From Gordonia alkanivorans NBRC 16433 (GTDB lineage Bacteria; Actinomycetota; Actinomycetes; Mycobacteriales; Mycobacteriaceae), in NCBI RefSeq assembly GCF_000225505.1, contig NZ_BACI01000056.1, forward strand, positions 124,001-188,000: a stretch of 64,000 nt of DNA, read 5' to 3'. The translations under genes were made by a program, and so were the position numbers. Shown here piece after piece: positions 1 to 9,689 of the stretch (the first letter of the stretch is position 1; each line of letters starts with the position of its first letter). A model generated the notes under the pieces. That model had not been told where the DNA came from. It worked only from the letters and a program-made list of their open reading frames with translations, and searched no databases.

Positions 1-897
<897 letters not shown>

Positions 898-1016
898 TCA
901 GGGTAACGGACCCTTCCTGATGATTCTCCGAGCCACGGTGGTCGCCGGGTAATGTTCGATCGTCGGTCTGCAGCCATCGGGCCGGTTCCTCTGCTTCTCG
1001 AGTAGTTCGGGGCACC

Positions 1017-1763
1017 GTGACGTCATCGCCTGAGTTGTCGGCACCCGTGGCTGCAATGCCACCTCCCGCGGTGGCGTCCGCCATCACGGACATCGTGGTC
1101 GTCGTGCCCGCCCACAACGAGCAGGTCCTACTCCCCTCCTGTCTCGCCGCACTCGACGCCGCGGTCGCGGGACTTCGGCAATCGGTGCAGGTGATCGTGG
1201 TGCTCGACTCCTGCGACGACGACTCCGCCGGTGCGGTACCCGACCACGTGACGACACTGCACGTGACCGCCAGGTGTGTCGGTGCCGCGCGGCGGGCGGG
1301 CTTCGCCGCGGCATCACCGACACCGGCCGACACCACCTGGTTCGCGACGACCGATGCCGACTCGGCGGTGCCGCCCGACTGGCTGCTCACCCACGTGGAG
1401 GCGGCGGACTCCGGTGCGGACGCTTTCGTGGGGATAGTCACTCCGGACGGCTTCGACGGATGGCCGCGGGGAATCGGGTCGATGTTCGACGCCCGCTACG
1501 ACGCCCGACCCGGTCACCGTCACGTGCACGGGGCAAATCTGGGCATACGAGCGACCGCGTATGCCGCAGCGGGCGGATTCCGGGAGCTCGACGCGCACGA
1601 GGACGTCGACCTCGTCCGGCGGCTCGAGGATTCCGCCGTGCCGATCGTGTGGGGCGCCGATGCCCCGGTTCGTACGTCGACGCGACGGATCGGCCGGACC
1701 GTCGATGGTTTCGCCTCTTATCTTCGTGAACTCACCGATCAAGCTCCCGAGGCGTCCCGATGA
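1017..1763 (+). CDS. family 2 glycosyltransferase, first gene of four-gene operon
   Basis: A 248-residue soluble GT-A fold glycosyltransferase. Seen: the nucleotide-sugar strand with PAHNE (residues 31-35), the acidic DADS motif (113-116) that would hold the metal and UDP, HGANLGIR (171-178) and HEDVDLVRRL (194-203), the ED-type catalytic base region of GT2 enzymes. No membrane segment is visible, so it should act in the cytosol on a soluble or membrane-surface acceptor. Start GTG 1017 was taken as the longest reading; the ATG near 1056 would also keep the whole domain. It overlaps the next gene by four bases (ATGA, 1760-1763), so the two are translationally coupled. Acceptor and sugar are unknown; the deacetylase downstream hints at an N-acetylated sugar. 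Confidence 0.88.
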   Translation: MTSSPELSAPVAAMPPPAVASAITDIVVVVPAHNEQVLLPSCLAALDAAVAGLRQSVQVIVVLDSCDDDSAGAVPDHVTTLHVTARCVGAARRAGFAAASPTPADTTWFATTDADSAVPPDWLLTHVEAADSGADAFVGIVTPDGFDGWPRGIGSMFDARYDARPGHRHVHGANLGIRATAYAAAGGFRELDAHEDVDLVRRLEDSAVPIVWGADAPVRTSTRRIGRTVDGFASYLRELTDQAPEASR

Positions 1764-2722
1764 GCACCGAAGCCGCCCGCGGGATCGTCGACTCCGCCGG
1801 GTTCGGCCTGCCGCGGCCCGGCACCGGTACGACGCTCGGGCGCTTCGCTGCGCTCACCCGCCTCTGCTCCGACGACATCAGCACCGGGCGGCTCGTCGAG
1901 GCGCACGCCGACGCCGACGCCATTCTCGGCGAGATCGTCGGCGGCGGGGTCCGTCCGGGCGAGTTCTGGGGTGTCTGGGCTGCTCAGCCGCCTGGGACGG
2001 GGGTCGACGCCCGGTCGGTCGCGGACGGATTCGAGCTCGTCGGCGTCAAGGAGTGGTGCTCGGGCGCGGGGGCGTGCACCCATGCGCTCGTCACGGCCGC
2101 GACGGCCGACGGCAATCGCCTGTTCGCAGTCGACCTGCGGCACCCCGGCGTGTCCACCGACTTCTCGTCCTGGCACGCCGCCGGCATGCGCGCCACCGAC
2201 ACCGGGACCGTCACCTTCGACTCGGTGCCCGCTACGGCAGTCGGTCGGGTCGGGGCGTATCTCGCCCGTCCCGGCTTCTGGCACGGCGGGATGGGAGTCG
2301 CGGCGTGCTGGTTCGGCGGAGCTCGGCGCGTCGCCCGACCGCTGTACCGCGCGGTGAGCCGTTCCGACGACCCTCTCCTGCGGATGCACGCGGGTGCGGT
2401 GGATGCACAGCTCGCGACCGGGTGGGCCGCGATCGAAGCCGCTGCCCGGCACATCGACGCCGATCCCACCGCTCCGTCGCAGCGCGAGGCATTCGCCCTG
2501 CGGTGGTCGATCGAACAGATCGCCACCGCCGTCATCGACCGGGTCGGTCGTGCGCTCGGCCCCGGGCCGCTGGTCGCCGATCCCGATCACGCACAGGCGG
2601 TCGCCGACCTCACCGTCTACATCCGGCAGTCACACGCCGACGCCGACCTCGCGGTTCTCGGGTCACTCGTCGACGAGAACATCCCGGGCCCCCTCGCGGA
2701 TTCGTCGGAGGAGGATTCATGA
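1760..2722 (+). CDS. acyl-CoA dehydrogenase-like flavoprotein
   Basis: A 320-residue protein resembling the acyl-CoA dehydrogenase/flavin monooxygenase superfamily but shorter than the usual 380-400. Seen: a middle beta-domain with GVKEWCSGAGACTHALVTA (residues 95-113), which matches the strand that packs on the flavin in this superfamily, and a helical C-terminal domain ending in a VYIRQSHADADL-type segment similar to the last helices of these enzymes. The N-terminal helical domain is reduced, and I cannot identify the canonical catalytic glutamate, so a dehydrogenase reaction on an acyl-CoA is not assured. Four-base overlaps on both sides (1760-1763 and 2719-2722) tie it to the glycosyltransferase and the PIG-L deacetylase. 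A role in oxidising or modifying an acyl group of the operon product is inference. Confidence 0.8.
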   Translation: MSTEAARGIVDSAGFGLPRPGTGTTLGRFAALTRLCSDDISTGRLVEAHADADAILGEIVGGGVRPGEFWGVWAAQPPGTGVDARSVADGFELVGVKEWCSGAGACTHALVTAATADGNRLFAVDLRHPGVSTDFSSWHAAGMRATDTGTVTFDSVPATAVGRVGAYLARPGFWHGGMGVAACWFGGARRVARPLYRAVSRSDDPLLRMHAGAVDAQLATGWAAIEAAARHIDADPTAPSQREAFALRWSIEQIATAVIDRVGRALGPGPLVADPDHAQAVADLTVYIRQSHADADLAVLGSLVDENIPGPLADSSEEDS

Positions 2723-3501
2723 CCTCGGATGCCGGCAGCATGTCGGAACGTTTCGCCGCGACCCCGGTGGCAGAGACGGGAACCCCGGAGGCGGAGTGGC
2801 AACGCTGGTTCGCCACCCGGGGGCGGTGGCCGGGCGTCGACCTGTCGGTGGAGCGTCTCGTCGTGCTGTCCGCGCATCCCGACGACGAGGTGCTCGGGGT
2901 CGGGGCACTGATCTCCGCAGCCGCGCGCCGCGGGATCGAGGTGGTGACGGTGTGCCTGTCCGACGGAGCGGCGTCGCACCCGGGCTCGCCGACACTCACA
3001 CCGGAACAGCTCGCCGGTCGACGGCGCACCGAACTCGATTCGGCGACAGCACTATTGGGCCTATCCCCATCGCGATGGTGCGGCCTCCCCGACGGCACCC
3101 TCGCCGAACACGAGGAGGAGGTCGAGGCGATCGTGTCCCGGGTGCTCGCCGAGAAACCGGACGTCGCCACCGGCCTGCTGGCCGTGTGGGCGCACGACGG
3201 CCACCCCGACCACGAGACGGTGGGCCGCTGCGCCCGACGGGTCGGCGACCGGTTCGGTGTGCCGTTGTGGATGTACCCGATCTGGATGTGGCACTGGGCA
3301 ACTCCCGACGACCCGGCCGTCCCGTGGCATCGGGTGCAGACCTTCGACCTCGACGACGAGGCACTCGAGCGCAAACGTGCGGCGGTCGAGGCCTTCGTCA
3401 CCCAGGTCGATGCACTGTCGGACGCACCCGAGGACGCCGTCGTCCTCGGTCCGCACATCCTGGCCAGATTGCTCCGCCATCGGGAGTTCGTGTTCGTATG
3501 A
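2719..3501 (+). CDS. PIG-L family (LmbE-like) zinc deacetylase
   Basis: A 260-residue PIG-L/LmbE protein, the family that hydrolyses N-acetylglucosaminyl groups (MshB, Mca, GlcNAc-PI deacetylase). Seen: the zinc motif AHPDDE (residues 52-57), which supplies His and Asp ligands plus the general-base Asp, and HDGHPDH (159-165), which supplies the third ligand. Start ATG 2719 overlaps the preceding stop (ATGA) and gives the expected domain boundary after a 45-residue leader. The stop overlaps the methyltransferase start (ATGA 3498-3501). In this operon the likely job is N-deacetylation of an amino sugar added by the GT2 protein. It is not MshB by context: none of the other mycothiol genes are near. 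Confidence 0.9.
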   Translation: MTSDAGSMSERFAATPVAETGTPEAEWQRWFATRGRWPGVDLSVERLVVLSAHPDDEVLGVGALISAAARRGIEVVTVCLSDGAASHPGSPTLTPEQLAGRRRTELDSATALLGLSPSRWCGLPDGTLAEHEEEVEAIVSRVLAEKPDVATGLLAVWAHDGHPDHETVGRCARRVGDRFGVPLWMYPIWMWHWATPDDPAVPWHRVQTFDLDDEALERKRAAVEAFVTQVDALSDAPEDAVVLGPHILARLLRHREFVFV

Positions 3502-4103
3502 GACTGCCGGACAGCTACTTTCACGACATGTACGCGGGGAACGACGATCCGTGGGGATTCACCTCGCGGTGGTACGAACAGCGCAAGTACGCACTCACGC
3601 TCGCCGCACTGACCAAGCCGCGTTACCGATCGGCCTTCGAACCCGGATGCTCGATCGGTGTGCTCAGCGGGGGGCTGGCCACGCGGTGCGATCGGCTGAT
3701 GTGCACGGACGTGAGCCCGCGCGCCGTCGACCTCGCCCGCCAGCGGCTCACCGGGCACCCGCACGTCGATGTCCGGGTCGGCGACATCGTGGCCGACTGG
3801 CCGTCGAAGCGCTTCGACCTCATCGTTCTCAGCGAGGTGCTGTACTACCTGGACAGGACCGCCCTCGCCGAACTGATCGCCCGGTTACCCGCGGCCCTCG
3901 CTCCGGGTGGGGAGGTCGTCGCCGTCCACTGGCGCTGGCCCGTCGACGAATATCCCCAGTCGGGTGACGACGTCCACGCCGCTCTGGCCGAGTCTCCGAT
4001 GGTGGCCTCGACGTCGTACTCCGACACCGATTTCCGACTCGATGTTCTCCATTTGTCACCTGAACGGTCGGTTGCGCAACGAGAGGGACTCGTCAGTTCC
4101 TAG
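3498..4103 (+). CDS. class I SAM methyltransferase, NodS-like
   Basis: A 201-residue SAM-dependent methyltransferase. Seen: a short N-terminal DDPWGF element (residues 16-21), the SAM-binding motif FEPGCSIGVLS (47-57), the acidic end of strand 2 (TDVS, 70-73), and the motif IV-like region LIVLSEVLYYL. NodS-type methyltransferases, which methylate the free amine of a deacetylated chito-oligosaccharide, share this size and the DPW-type N-terminus. Being immediately downstream of a deacetylase it could N-methylate the amine that enzyme exposes; this is inference. It is the last gene of the run of three ATGA couplings; a 111-base gap follows before the GAF-ANTAR gene. Confidence 0.88.
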   Translation: MRLPDSYFHDMYAGNDDPWGFTSRWYEQRKYALTLAALTKPRYRSAFEPGCSIGVLSGGLATRCDRLMCTDVSPRAVDLARQRLTGHPHVDVRVGDIVADWPSKRFDLIVLSEVLYYLDRTALAELIARLPAALAPGGEVVAVHWRWPVDEYPQSGDDVHAALAESPMVASTSYSDTDFRLDVLHLSPERSVAQREGLVSS

Positions 4104-4214
4104 GGGTTATACGATCCGGCATAATAGATCCTCGACAAACGAGTGTTTCGTTTCCTGCGCTCAGCTGTCGGTCCGGCTGAGACGCGTGGAACGCGGTCTC
4201 TCGAGGAGGCAGGA

Positions 4215-4901
4215 GTGACCGAGGTGACGGATTTCTCGGCGCAGATGACGCGCATCGCCGGCGAGATGCGCAAACAGAGCGACGACACCGAGACTGCGGT
4301 GCGGGCGATGACCAAGTATGCGGTCGACGCCATCCCGGGCGCGGAGTACGCATCGGTGACCCTCGTGACCAACGGCGTCGTCGAGACCCCGGTGATCATC
4401 GGCGACCTGGGCGGCGAGGCCGACGAACTGCAGCGTGAGCTCGGCGAGGGGCCGTGCATCCGTGCCGCGGTCAACGACGTGACCGTGTGGATCGACGACA
4501 TGCTGGTCGACGAACGCTGGCCGCGGTTCGCCGCGGAGGCCGCCGACATCGGCATCCGCTCGATGGCATGCTTCTTCCTCTACATCGACGGCGACGACTT
4601 CGGCGCGCTGAACCTGCACAGCACCCGTCCCCACGCATTCCCATCCGAGGCGCGCCTGCTGGGCGAATTGTTCGCCGCACATGCCGCGACCGCGTTCGGC
4701 GCCATCCAGGAGAAGCAGCAGCTCCGGGCGGCGCTCAGCTCGCGCGACATCATCGGTCAGGCCAAGGGCATGATTATGGAGCGCTACAAGCTCGACGCCA
4801 ACGGCGCGTTCGCGCTGCTCGCCCGTCTGTCACAGGACACCAACACCAAGCTGGTCGATGTCGCGGCGCAGATCGTCGTAGCCGGGCCGGAGAGCTCCTA
4901 G
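4215..4901 (+). CDS. GAF and ANTAR domain response regulator (antiterminator)
   Basis: A 228-residue cytosolic regulator with an N-terminal GAF sensor (about residues 10-160) and a C-terminal ANTAR RNA-binding domain (about 173-222, SSRDIIGQAKGMIMERYKL). ANTAR proteins bind paired hexaloop hairpins in mRNA leaders and suppress termination; actinobacteria carry several GAF-ANTAR paralogues. The target RNA is not evident here. The GTG at 4215 was chosen because AGGAGG lies five bases upstream (4204-4209); an in-frame ATG at 4143 would add 24 residues unlike the family. Its stop TAG shares the tetranucleotide CTAG (4898-4901) with the stop of the convergent SpoIID gene, so no terminator fits between them. 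Confidence 0.9.
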   Translation: MTEVTDFSAQMTRIAGEMRKQSDDTETAVRAMTKYAVDAIPGAEYASVTLVTNGVVETPVIIGDLGGEADELQRELGEGPCIRAAVNDVTVWIDDMLVDERWPRFAAEAADIGIRSMACFFLYIDGDDFGALNLHSTRPHAFPSEARLLGELFAAHAATAFGAIQEKQQLRAALSSRDIIGQAKGMIMERYKLDANGAFALLARLSQDTNTKLVDVAAQIVVAGPESS

Positions 4902-6475
4902 CCGAGCCCGTCGTCCTTGGGGAACCCCAGCGCCGGGATGCCGCCGCGTTCCTGGAACTGCTCGAGACTCTTGCCGACCAGCACGCGCGGTCCCGTGGCA
5001 GGGGTGAAGAACATCATCCCCTTCTCGTAGACCTGCGTGACGCCCGCGGCGTCCGGGGTCAGCGACGGGAGCCCCATCGCCTCTCCGAGGGGGCCGGAGA
5101 GCCCGCCTAGGTCGGCGAACTTGCCGTCCATGGCCGACGCGGCGATCTCCAGGAACTTCGCGCCGCCGGGAATGATCTGGTCGACGAACTGCCCGAAGCT
5201 ACCGAAGTCGAGTCCCAGTGAGGGCCCGGACGGTCCGGTGGGCGGCTTGACGATGCGCGGCGCCGGCTGGCCCTGCACGGTGAACCACGACGACTTCAGC
5301 TTCAGTTTGGTGCGTGCCTCTTCGCCAGAGACCTCGGAGGTTCCGCCGGAACCCACGGCACGGACCTTGACAGCGCGGCCGTGTTCGGCTCCGAGGCCGT
5401 TGGCCTCGACCACTTCGAAGCTCCGGAGAGCACCCACACCGAAGGCCGAGCCGATGGTGCCGGCCGAGACGGTCACGGTCCAGTTGTGATTGGGCGAGAC
5501 CGTGTCACCCTCGTCGGGTACGGCCGGGAAGCGGCCGCCGGCCGAGAAGCCACCCGTCGAGGCGGAGAACTCGGTGAACGCGGGCTGGCCGTTCTGCAGC
5601 AGGATCTGGCCTGCGGTCGCGTCGGCCGCCACATTGGTCCGACGATCCTCGCCGGAGACGCCGCCGTACACCTGGGAGTTCTGGGTGTCGTCGATCTTCT
5701 TGCCGCCGGCGATCGCGGCGAGTGCATAGGTGCGGGCGGCGACGGCTTGCGCCTGCAGTGCCGCCGCGCCGCCGGAGTCGGCCCAGGCGGGCAGGCTCTC
5801 ACGCGGGATGACGCCCTTGACGTAGTCGTCGATGTGGATGCGGTTGACCACGCGTCCACCTTCGAGGCCCAATGCGCCTCGGTAGGCCTTCTCGGAACCA
5901 CAGAACTTGAGGAACTCGGCCGCGGGCCGGTTCGGCGCCATGCTCAGCGGTTCGACGAACGTGGCCGGGACGGAGCGGAGCACGTTACCGCCGCAGCCGC
6001 TGCGAATGGCGGCCGTGCCCCCGGACAGGCTGACCGCCTGTCCGGGAGCCACCGTCTGACCTCCGACGCGCATTCCGGCGTCCGCATGCACATTCACCGA
6101 GTTCTGACCCGTGAGGGCCACGATGATCTCGGGCCTGTCCACCTTCCCCGCGGTGGTTCCACCGTAGAAGTGACGCAGGATCTGCTGTGCCGACCAGCCC
6201 TTACGGGCGTAGCCGTACGCACCCCATTGCCCCATTCCGCGGCCGTGGCCATGACCGTGCCCGATCAGCGTCACCGTCGACCCGACCGAAAGCTCGACCC
6301 CGGGGGTCGATTCCGTCGAACTCGCGGCAACGAGTCCTCCGGCCAGCAGTGCGGGCGCGAGCCCGGCCGCGGCCCAGGTCAGCAACTTTCCGCGAGTCCG
6401 TGCGGGCCGGGAGCCGGTCGCCGGCCTCCCCGGCAGGAGCCGTCTGGGTCGGGCTTCGTTCACTACAGAACACAT
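4898..6475 (-). CDS. SpoIID/LytB domain cell-wall protein
   Basis: A 525-residue exported protein. Seen: a basic N-terminus and hydrophobic segment (about residues 31-52) acting as signal peptide or anchor, then GHGHGHGRGMGQWGAYGYA (72-90), the conserved entry to the SpoIID domain. VKGVIPRESLPAWADSG and QAVAARTYAL follow, carrying the SpoIID catalytic-type glutamate. The C-terminus (about 455-525) ends in an LGFP-like stretch (IPALGFPKDDG) of the kind that binds mycobacterial-type cell walls. SpoIID is a lytic transglycosylase in Bacillus; activity here is family inference. Start ATG 6475 follows a 370-base non-coding gap shared with the divergent amidase, which is also a wall hydrolase. Confidence 0.9.
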   Translation of the reverse strand: MCSVVNEARPRRLLPGRPATGSRPARTRGKLLTWAAAGLAPALLAGGLVAASSTESTPGVELSVGSTVTLIGHGHGHGRGMGQWGAYGYARKGWSAQQILRHFYGGTTAGKVDRPEIIVALTGQNSVNVHADAGMRVGGQTVAPGQAVSLSGGTAAIRSGCGGNVLRSVPATFVEPLSMAPNRPAAEFLKFCGSEKAYRGALGLEGGRVVNRIHIDDYVKGVIPRESLPAWADSGGAAALQAQAVAARTYALAAIAGGKKIDDTQNSQVYGGVSGEDRRTNVAADATAGQILLQNGQPAFTEFSASTGGFSAGGRFPAVPDEGDTVSPNHNWTVTVSAGTIGSAFGVGALRSFEVVEANGLGAEHGRAVKVRAVGSGGTSEVSGEEARTKLKLKSSWFTVQGQPAPRIVKPPTGPSGPSLGLDFGSFGQFVDQIIPGGAKFLEIAASAMDGKFADLGGLSGPLGEAMGLPSLTPDAAGVTQVYEKGMMFFTPATGPRVLVGKSLEQFQERGGIPALGFPKDDGLG

Positions 6476-6845
6476 CCTTCGGTCGCGACGACACCAGCCT
6501 CAGAAGTTCCAGCAAGCTGCAACTTTCACTCAATCGTGGCCGATGTGACGATTGGGACTTAAGTGACATTAGTGAACCTCATTCGCGTTCACCAAGTCGA
6601 GCAGATCACAACCGGATCACGAGTTGTCTCCCGGATCGTGACCTCATGAATATCACCAGTAACACAGGCCTCATAAGTAACAAGAGAGTCACGAGTGGTC
6701 AGACGTCGGCGTGTGTCATGTCCACGAAGCGCCGATCCGCATCACGATGGCGGCCGACACCGAGCACGCCTCGACGCCCGCCCGGCGCGCGAGGCTGCAC
6801 ACATCGCATCGATGACCGGATCCCCCCTCCGGCGAGGAGACCCCA
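6476..6845. promoter_or_regulatory. divergent intergenic region between two wall-hydrolase genes
   Basis: This 370-base gap separates the SpoIID gene (leftward) and the amidase gene (rightward) and is visibly richer in A+T than its flanks between about 6530 and 6700. The clearest element is an inverted repeat GTGAAC-N9-GTTCAC (6572-6577 and 6587-6592). I see no ORF with family resemblance and no riboswitch I can name; a ydaO-type (c-di-AMP) element was considered because it precedes wall-hydrolase genes in actinobacteria, but its core motifs were not found. Confidence 0.4.
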
Positions 6846-8437
6846 GTGCGTTACCCCCGACCGAAGCATTCGATCGCTCTCGCGGCCATCGCCGCGGCGG
6901 TCGTCGCGAGTCCGTTCGCGGTGATCGCGAGCACCTCAGGCCCGCAGGCCGGCGACACCCGGCTCGTCGACAACAAGCAGAAGATCTCCAACACCGAGAT
7001 CGAACAGGTACCGATGCGTGAGCTGCCCGCCGCCATCCTCGATGTCGCGTCCTCGGGCCTCGCCGCCGCCGGCGTCACGCTGCCGGAGATCGATCCCGAT
7101 GCGTTCCCCTCCCCGATCTGACGGTCCCGCTGCCGAAGGGGATCGTGCCGAGCGCTTCCCGCGATTCGAGCACCACCGAGTCGAGCACCACCGAGTCGAG
7201 CTCCCCGGAGACCACTTCCGCCGAGGCGCCCGTGCCGACAACCGAATCGGATCCGGCTTCCGCACCGACGAGCACCACTCCCCCTCCCGTGACGACGATG
7301 CGTGACGGGCGCGAGGTGGGTGCCGCGGTGACGCACATCGTGCGCGAGGACCCCATCAAGATGGTCGCCTTCACCTGGGACCGCCCCGTCGACGTCGACC
7401 TGAAGCTGCGCGCGAAACAGCCCGACGGGAAGTGGAGTCCGTGGACGGTCTTGGAGCAGATCTCGAAGGGCGGCGCCCCGAGTGCCGAGAAGCCGGCGGG
7501 CACCGAACCGGTGTGGGTCGGCGATGCACGTGAGGTGCAGGTCGCCGCGTCGAAGGACGGTCTGGCGATCCCGGCCGCCGAGACCCAGGGCGGCGACCTC
7601 GCGCAGCTGGCCGTCGGCTCCGCGAGCGAGATCGTGACGAAGCTGGCCGAGACGGCTCTCAACACCCTCAAGGCGACCCTGATCAGCCCCGAGGGGCTGC
7701 TGTCGCTGGGCTCGTCGCTGCTGTCCCCGCTGACCGGCGGACCGCAGGTGGTCGCACGCCAGCAGTGGGGTGCGGACGAGGGAATCCGCTGCTCGCAGCC
7801 GGTGTACTCGCCGCAACTCAAGGGCGCGATCGTGCATCACACCGCGGGCAGCAACGACTACACACCGCAACAGTCGATCGAGATCGTGCGGGGCATCTAC
7901 GCGTACCACGCACAGAGCCTGAACTGGTGCGACATCGGCTACAACGTGCTCGTCGACAAGTACGGACAGATCTTCGAAGGCGCGTTCGGCGGACTCGACC
8001 GCAACGTGGAGGGCACCCACACCGGCGGATTCAACAAGGACACGGTCGGCCTGTCGTTCATCGGCAACCTGGAAGAGGTGCCGCCCACCGCGGCGGCAGT
8101 GGCCGCGGCCGGACGGTTCCTGCGCTGGCGGCTCGGCAAGGCCGGTCTGAACCCTGCGGGCACCGCGAACCTCAGGTCAGAGGGTTTCGCGGGCACCAAG
8201 TTCGCGGCCGGGACTCAATCCAACCTGCCGATGATCTCCGGCCACCGCGACTACAACAGCACCAGCTGCCCCGGCGTGCACGGCTACTCGGCGCTGGAGC
8301 AGGTCCGGGCGCTGGCAGGTGGCGCTGCGCCGGCCCCGGAGGCGACGCCCGAAGCGACACCGGAAGGAGCACCTCCCGCCGAGCCGGGAGCACCCGCACC
8401 GGCACCGGCACCGGAAGCCGCCCCACCCGCCGCCTGA
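6846..8437 (+). pseudogene. peptidoglycan N-acetylmuramoyl-L-alanine amidase, frameshifted
   Basis: Secreted zinc amidase that cleaves stem peptides from muramic acid, like M. tuberculosis Rv3811. The reading is split. A 91-codon piece from GTG 6846 has the signal peptide (hydrophobic residues about 9-27) and stops at 7119-7121. The amidase proper continues in the -1 frame to 8437, with a Ser/Thr/Pro-rich linker, then VVARQQWGADEGIRC, AIVHHTAGSNDY and SGHRDYNSTSCPG of the amidase_2/PGRP fold with its zinc histidines, and a Pro/Ala-rich tail. Upstream of its first GTG (7145) the second frame still reads PLPDLTVPLPKG, so the break lies in the C-run TTCCCCTCCCC (7104-7114); one extra C restores a single protein of about 530 residues. 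True mutation, C-run sequencing error or, less likely, -1 slippage are possible. If the lesion is real, the piece from 7145 would lack a signal peptide. Confidence 0.85.
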
Positions 8438-8444
8438 GCGGGCG

Positions 8445-9278
8445 TCAGCCGAACCAGCGCTCGAGAACTTTCGCGACGCCGTCGTCGTTGTTGCCGACGG
8501 TGATCTCGTCGGCGGCGTCGAGCGCGGCCTGATGACCGTGTCCCATGGCCACGCCATGGGATGCCCACGTGAGCATCTCGACGTCGTTGGGCATGTCGCC
8601 GAAGGCGATCAGGCCGTCGCCGGGGAGACCGGTGGCCTCACAGAGACGCGCGAGTCCGGACGCCTTGTGCGTACCGGGCACCGACAGTTCGACGAGCCCG
8701 TTGTCGGTGGAGAACGTCACCTGGGCGAGGTCGCCGACGAACGGCTGCAGCCGCGCGGCCATCTCGCCGCTCGGCATGTCCGGTTTGCGCACGAGCAGCT
8801 TCACCGCCGGTTCGCTGAACACCTCGTCGTCGCCGACCTCGACGTGATCCGGGTTCAGCCAGGCGTGTTCGTAACCGGCGCTCGCGACGAACGGCGGCGT
8901 CGCCGCGTCGTGCGCCGACCGGCCGGCACGCTCGGCGGCGATGCCACACCCCGGGATCTCCTGGTAGGCGATCTCACCCAACTTCACGAGGGCGTCGGGT
9001 TCGAGATTGGCCGACCACAGGACCTGGTCGTGCTCGGCGTCGTAGATGATGGCGCCGTTGGCGCACACCGCGTACCGGACGAAGGCATCGGTGTCGGCGA
9101 ACTGGTCGGTGATCTCGGCGATCCACCGGGGCGGGCGACCGGTCGCGAGCACGAACTCGACGCCCGCCGCACGGGCCGCCGACAACGCGGCCACGGTTCG
9201 CGACGACACCCGGTTGTCGTCGTCGATCAGTGTCCCGTCCACGTCGCTGGCGATGAGGGTGGGTGGACCGAATGTCAT
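8445..9278 (-). CDS. Cof-type HAD-superfamily hydrolase
   Basis: A 277-residue cytosolic HAD phosphatase of the Cof (IIB cap) group. Seen: motif I DVDGT (residues 12-16) with both aspartates, motif II in VLATGRP, and motif IV FGDMPNDVEML with the metal-binding acidic residues. Corresponds in position to M. tuberculosis Rv3813c. Its ATG overlaps the stop of the decayed acyltransferase upstream (ATGA, 9275-9278), so it was the second gene of an acyltransferase-HAD operon. It ends seven bases from the convergent amidase. Substrate is unknown; sugar phosphates or phosphorylated cofactors are usual for the family. Confidence 0.92.
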   Translation of the reverse strand: MTFGPPTLIASDVDGTLIDDDNRVSSRTVAALSAARAAGVEFVLATGRPPRWIAEITDQFADTDAFVRYAVCANGAIIYDAEHDQVLWSANLEPDALVKLGEIAYQEIPGCGIAAERAGRSAHDAATPPFVASAGYEHAWLNPDHVEVGDDEVFSEPAVKLLVRKPDMPSGEMAARLQPFVGDLAQVTFSTDNGLVELSVPGTHKASGLARLCEATGLPGDGLIAFGDMPNDVEMLTWASHGVAMGHGHQAALDAADEITVGNNDDGVAKVLERWFG

Positions 9279-9672
9279 CTGTTTCCTCTGTCTCGAGCCT
9301 GGTAGGCCTCACGTTGTTTCTCGGCCGCCTTGCGGGCGCGGGCCTCGGCTTTGCGGAGCGCTTCGTCGGCCTCGATGACCGCGGCCTCCGGTGGTGTCGG
9401 GGCCGATCCGCCGAGCCGTGCCGGTACCCAGAACTCGCCCGCCGGGTGCGGGCCGTAGGCGTCCTGGACCTCGTGGAGCATGGAATCCACGCGGCCGGGA
9501 TGAAGTCGACGTAGCCCGTGTGGTTGATGCACAGCACCGCGCCGCCGACCTCCGGGATGTTCTGGACCCCGGTGAAGTGCAGGTCGAGCGCCTGGGCGCG
9601 GACGAGCGTGTTCGCGATGATCTCCAGGGTCCGGTAGACCGGCTCCCGTCCTCGACGCGGCCCGCTGCTCAT
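9275..9672 (-). pseudogene. collapsed PlsC-type acyltransferase copy
   Basis: A relic of a 1-acylglycerol-3-phosphate acyltransferase, paralogous to the intact copy just upstream. From ATG 9672 it reads a good N-terminus (PVYRTLEIIANTLVRAQ... then NHTGYVD, the catalytic NHxxxxD motif) for about 60 codons. The frame then breaks near 9485-9500, and a different frame gives the family C-terminus LHEVQDAYGPHPAGEFWVPA to the stop at 9275. Compared with the neighbour, about 155 residues are missing, including the PEAT/acceptor-binding region. The lost centre plus frame change makes it non-functional. M. tuberculosis has three tandem acyltransferases here (Rv3814c-Rv3816c), so a second copy is expected ancestrally. 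The stop still overlaps the HAD start. Confidence 0.85.
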
Positions 9673-9689
9673 TCCTCCAAGGTTAACGG

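Noticed and set aside
6476-6845. ydaO (c-di-AMP) riboswitch before wall-hydrolase genes
   Set aside because: The required core motifs were not recognisable; only an inverted repeat was seen.
7101-7121. Programmed -1 frameshift in the amidase gene
   Set aside because: No canonical slippery heptamer plus downstream pseudoknot was seen; a missing C in a homopolymer is simpler. Kept only as a minor alternative.
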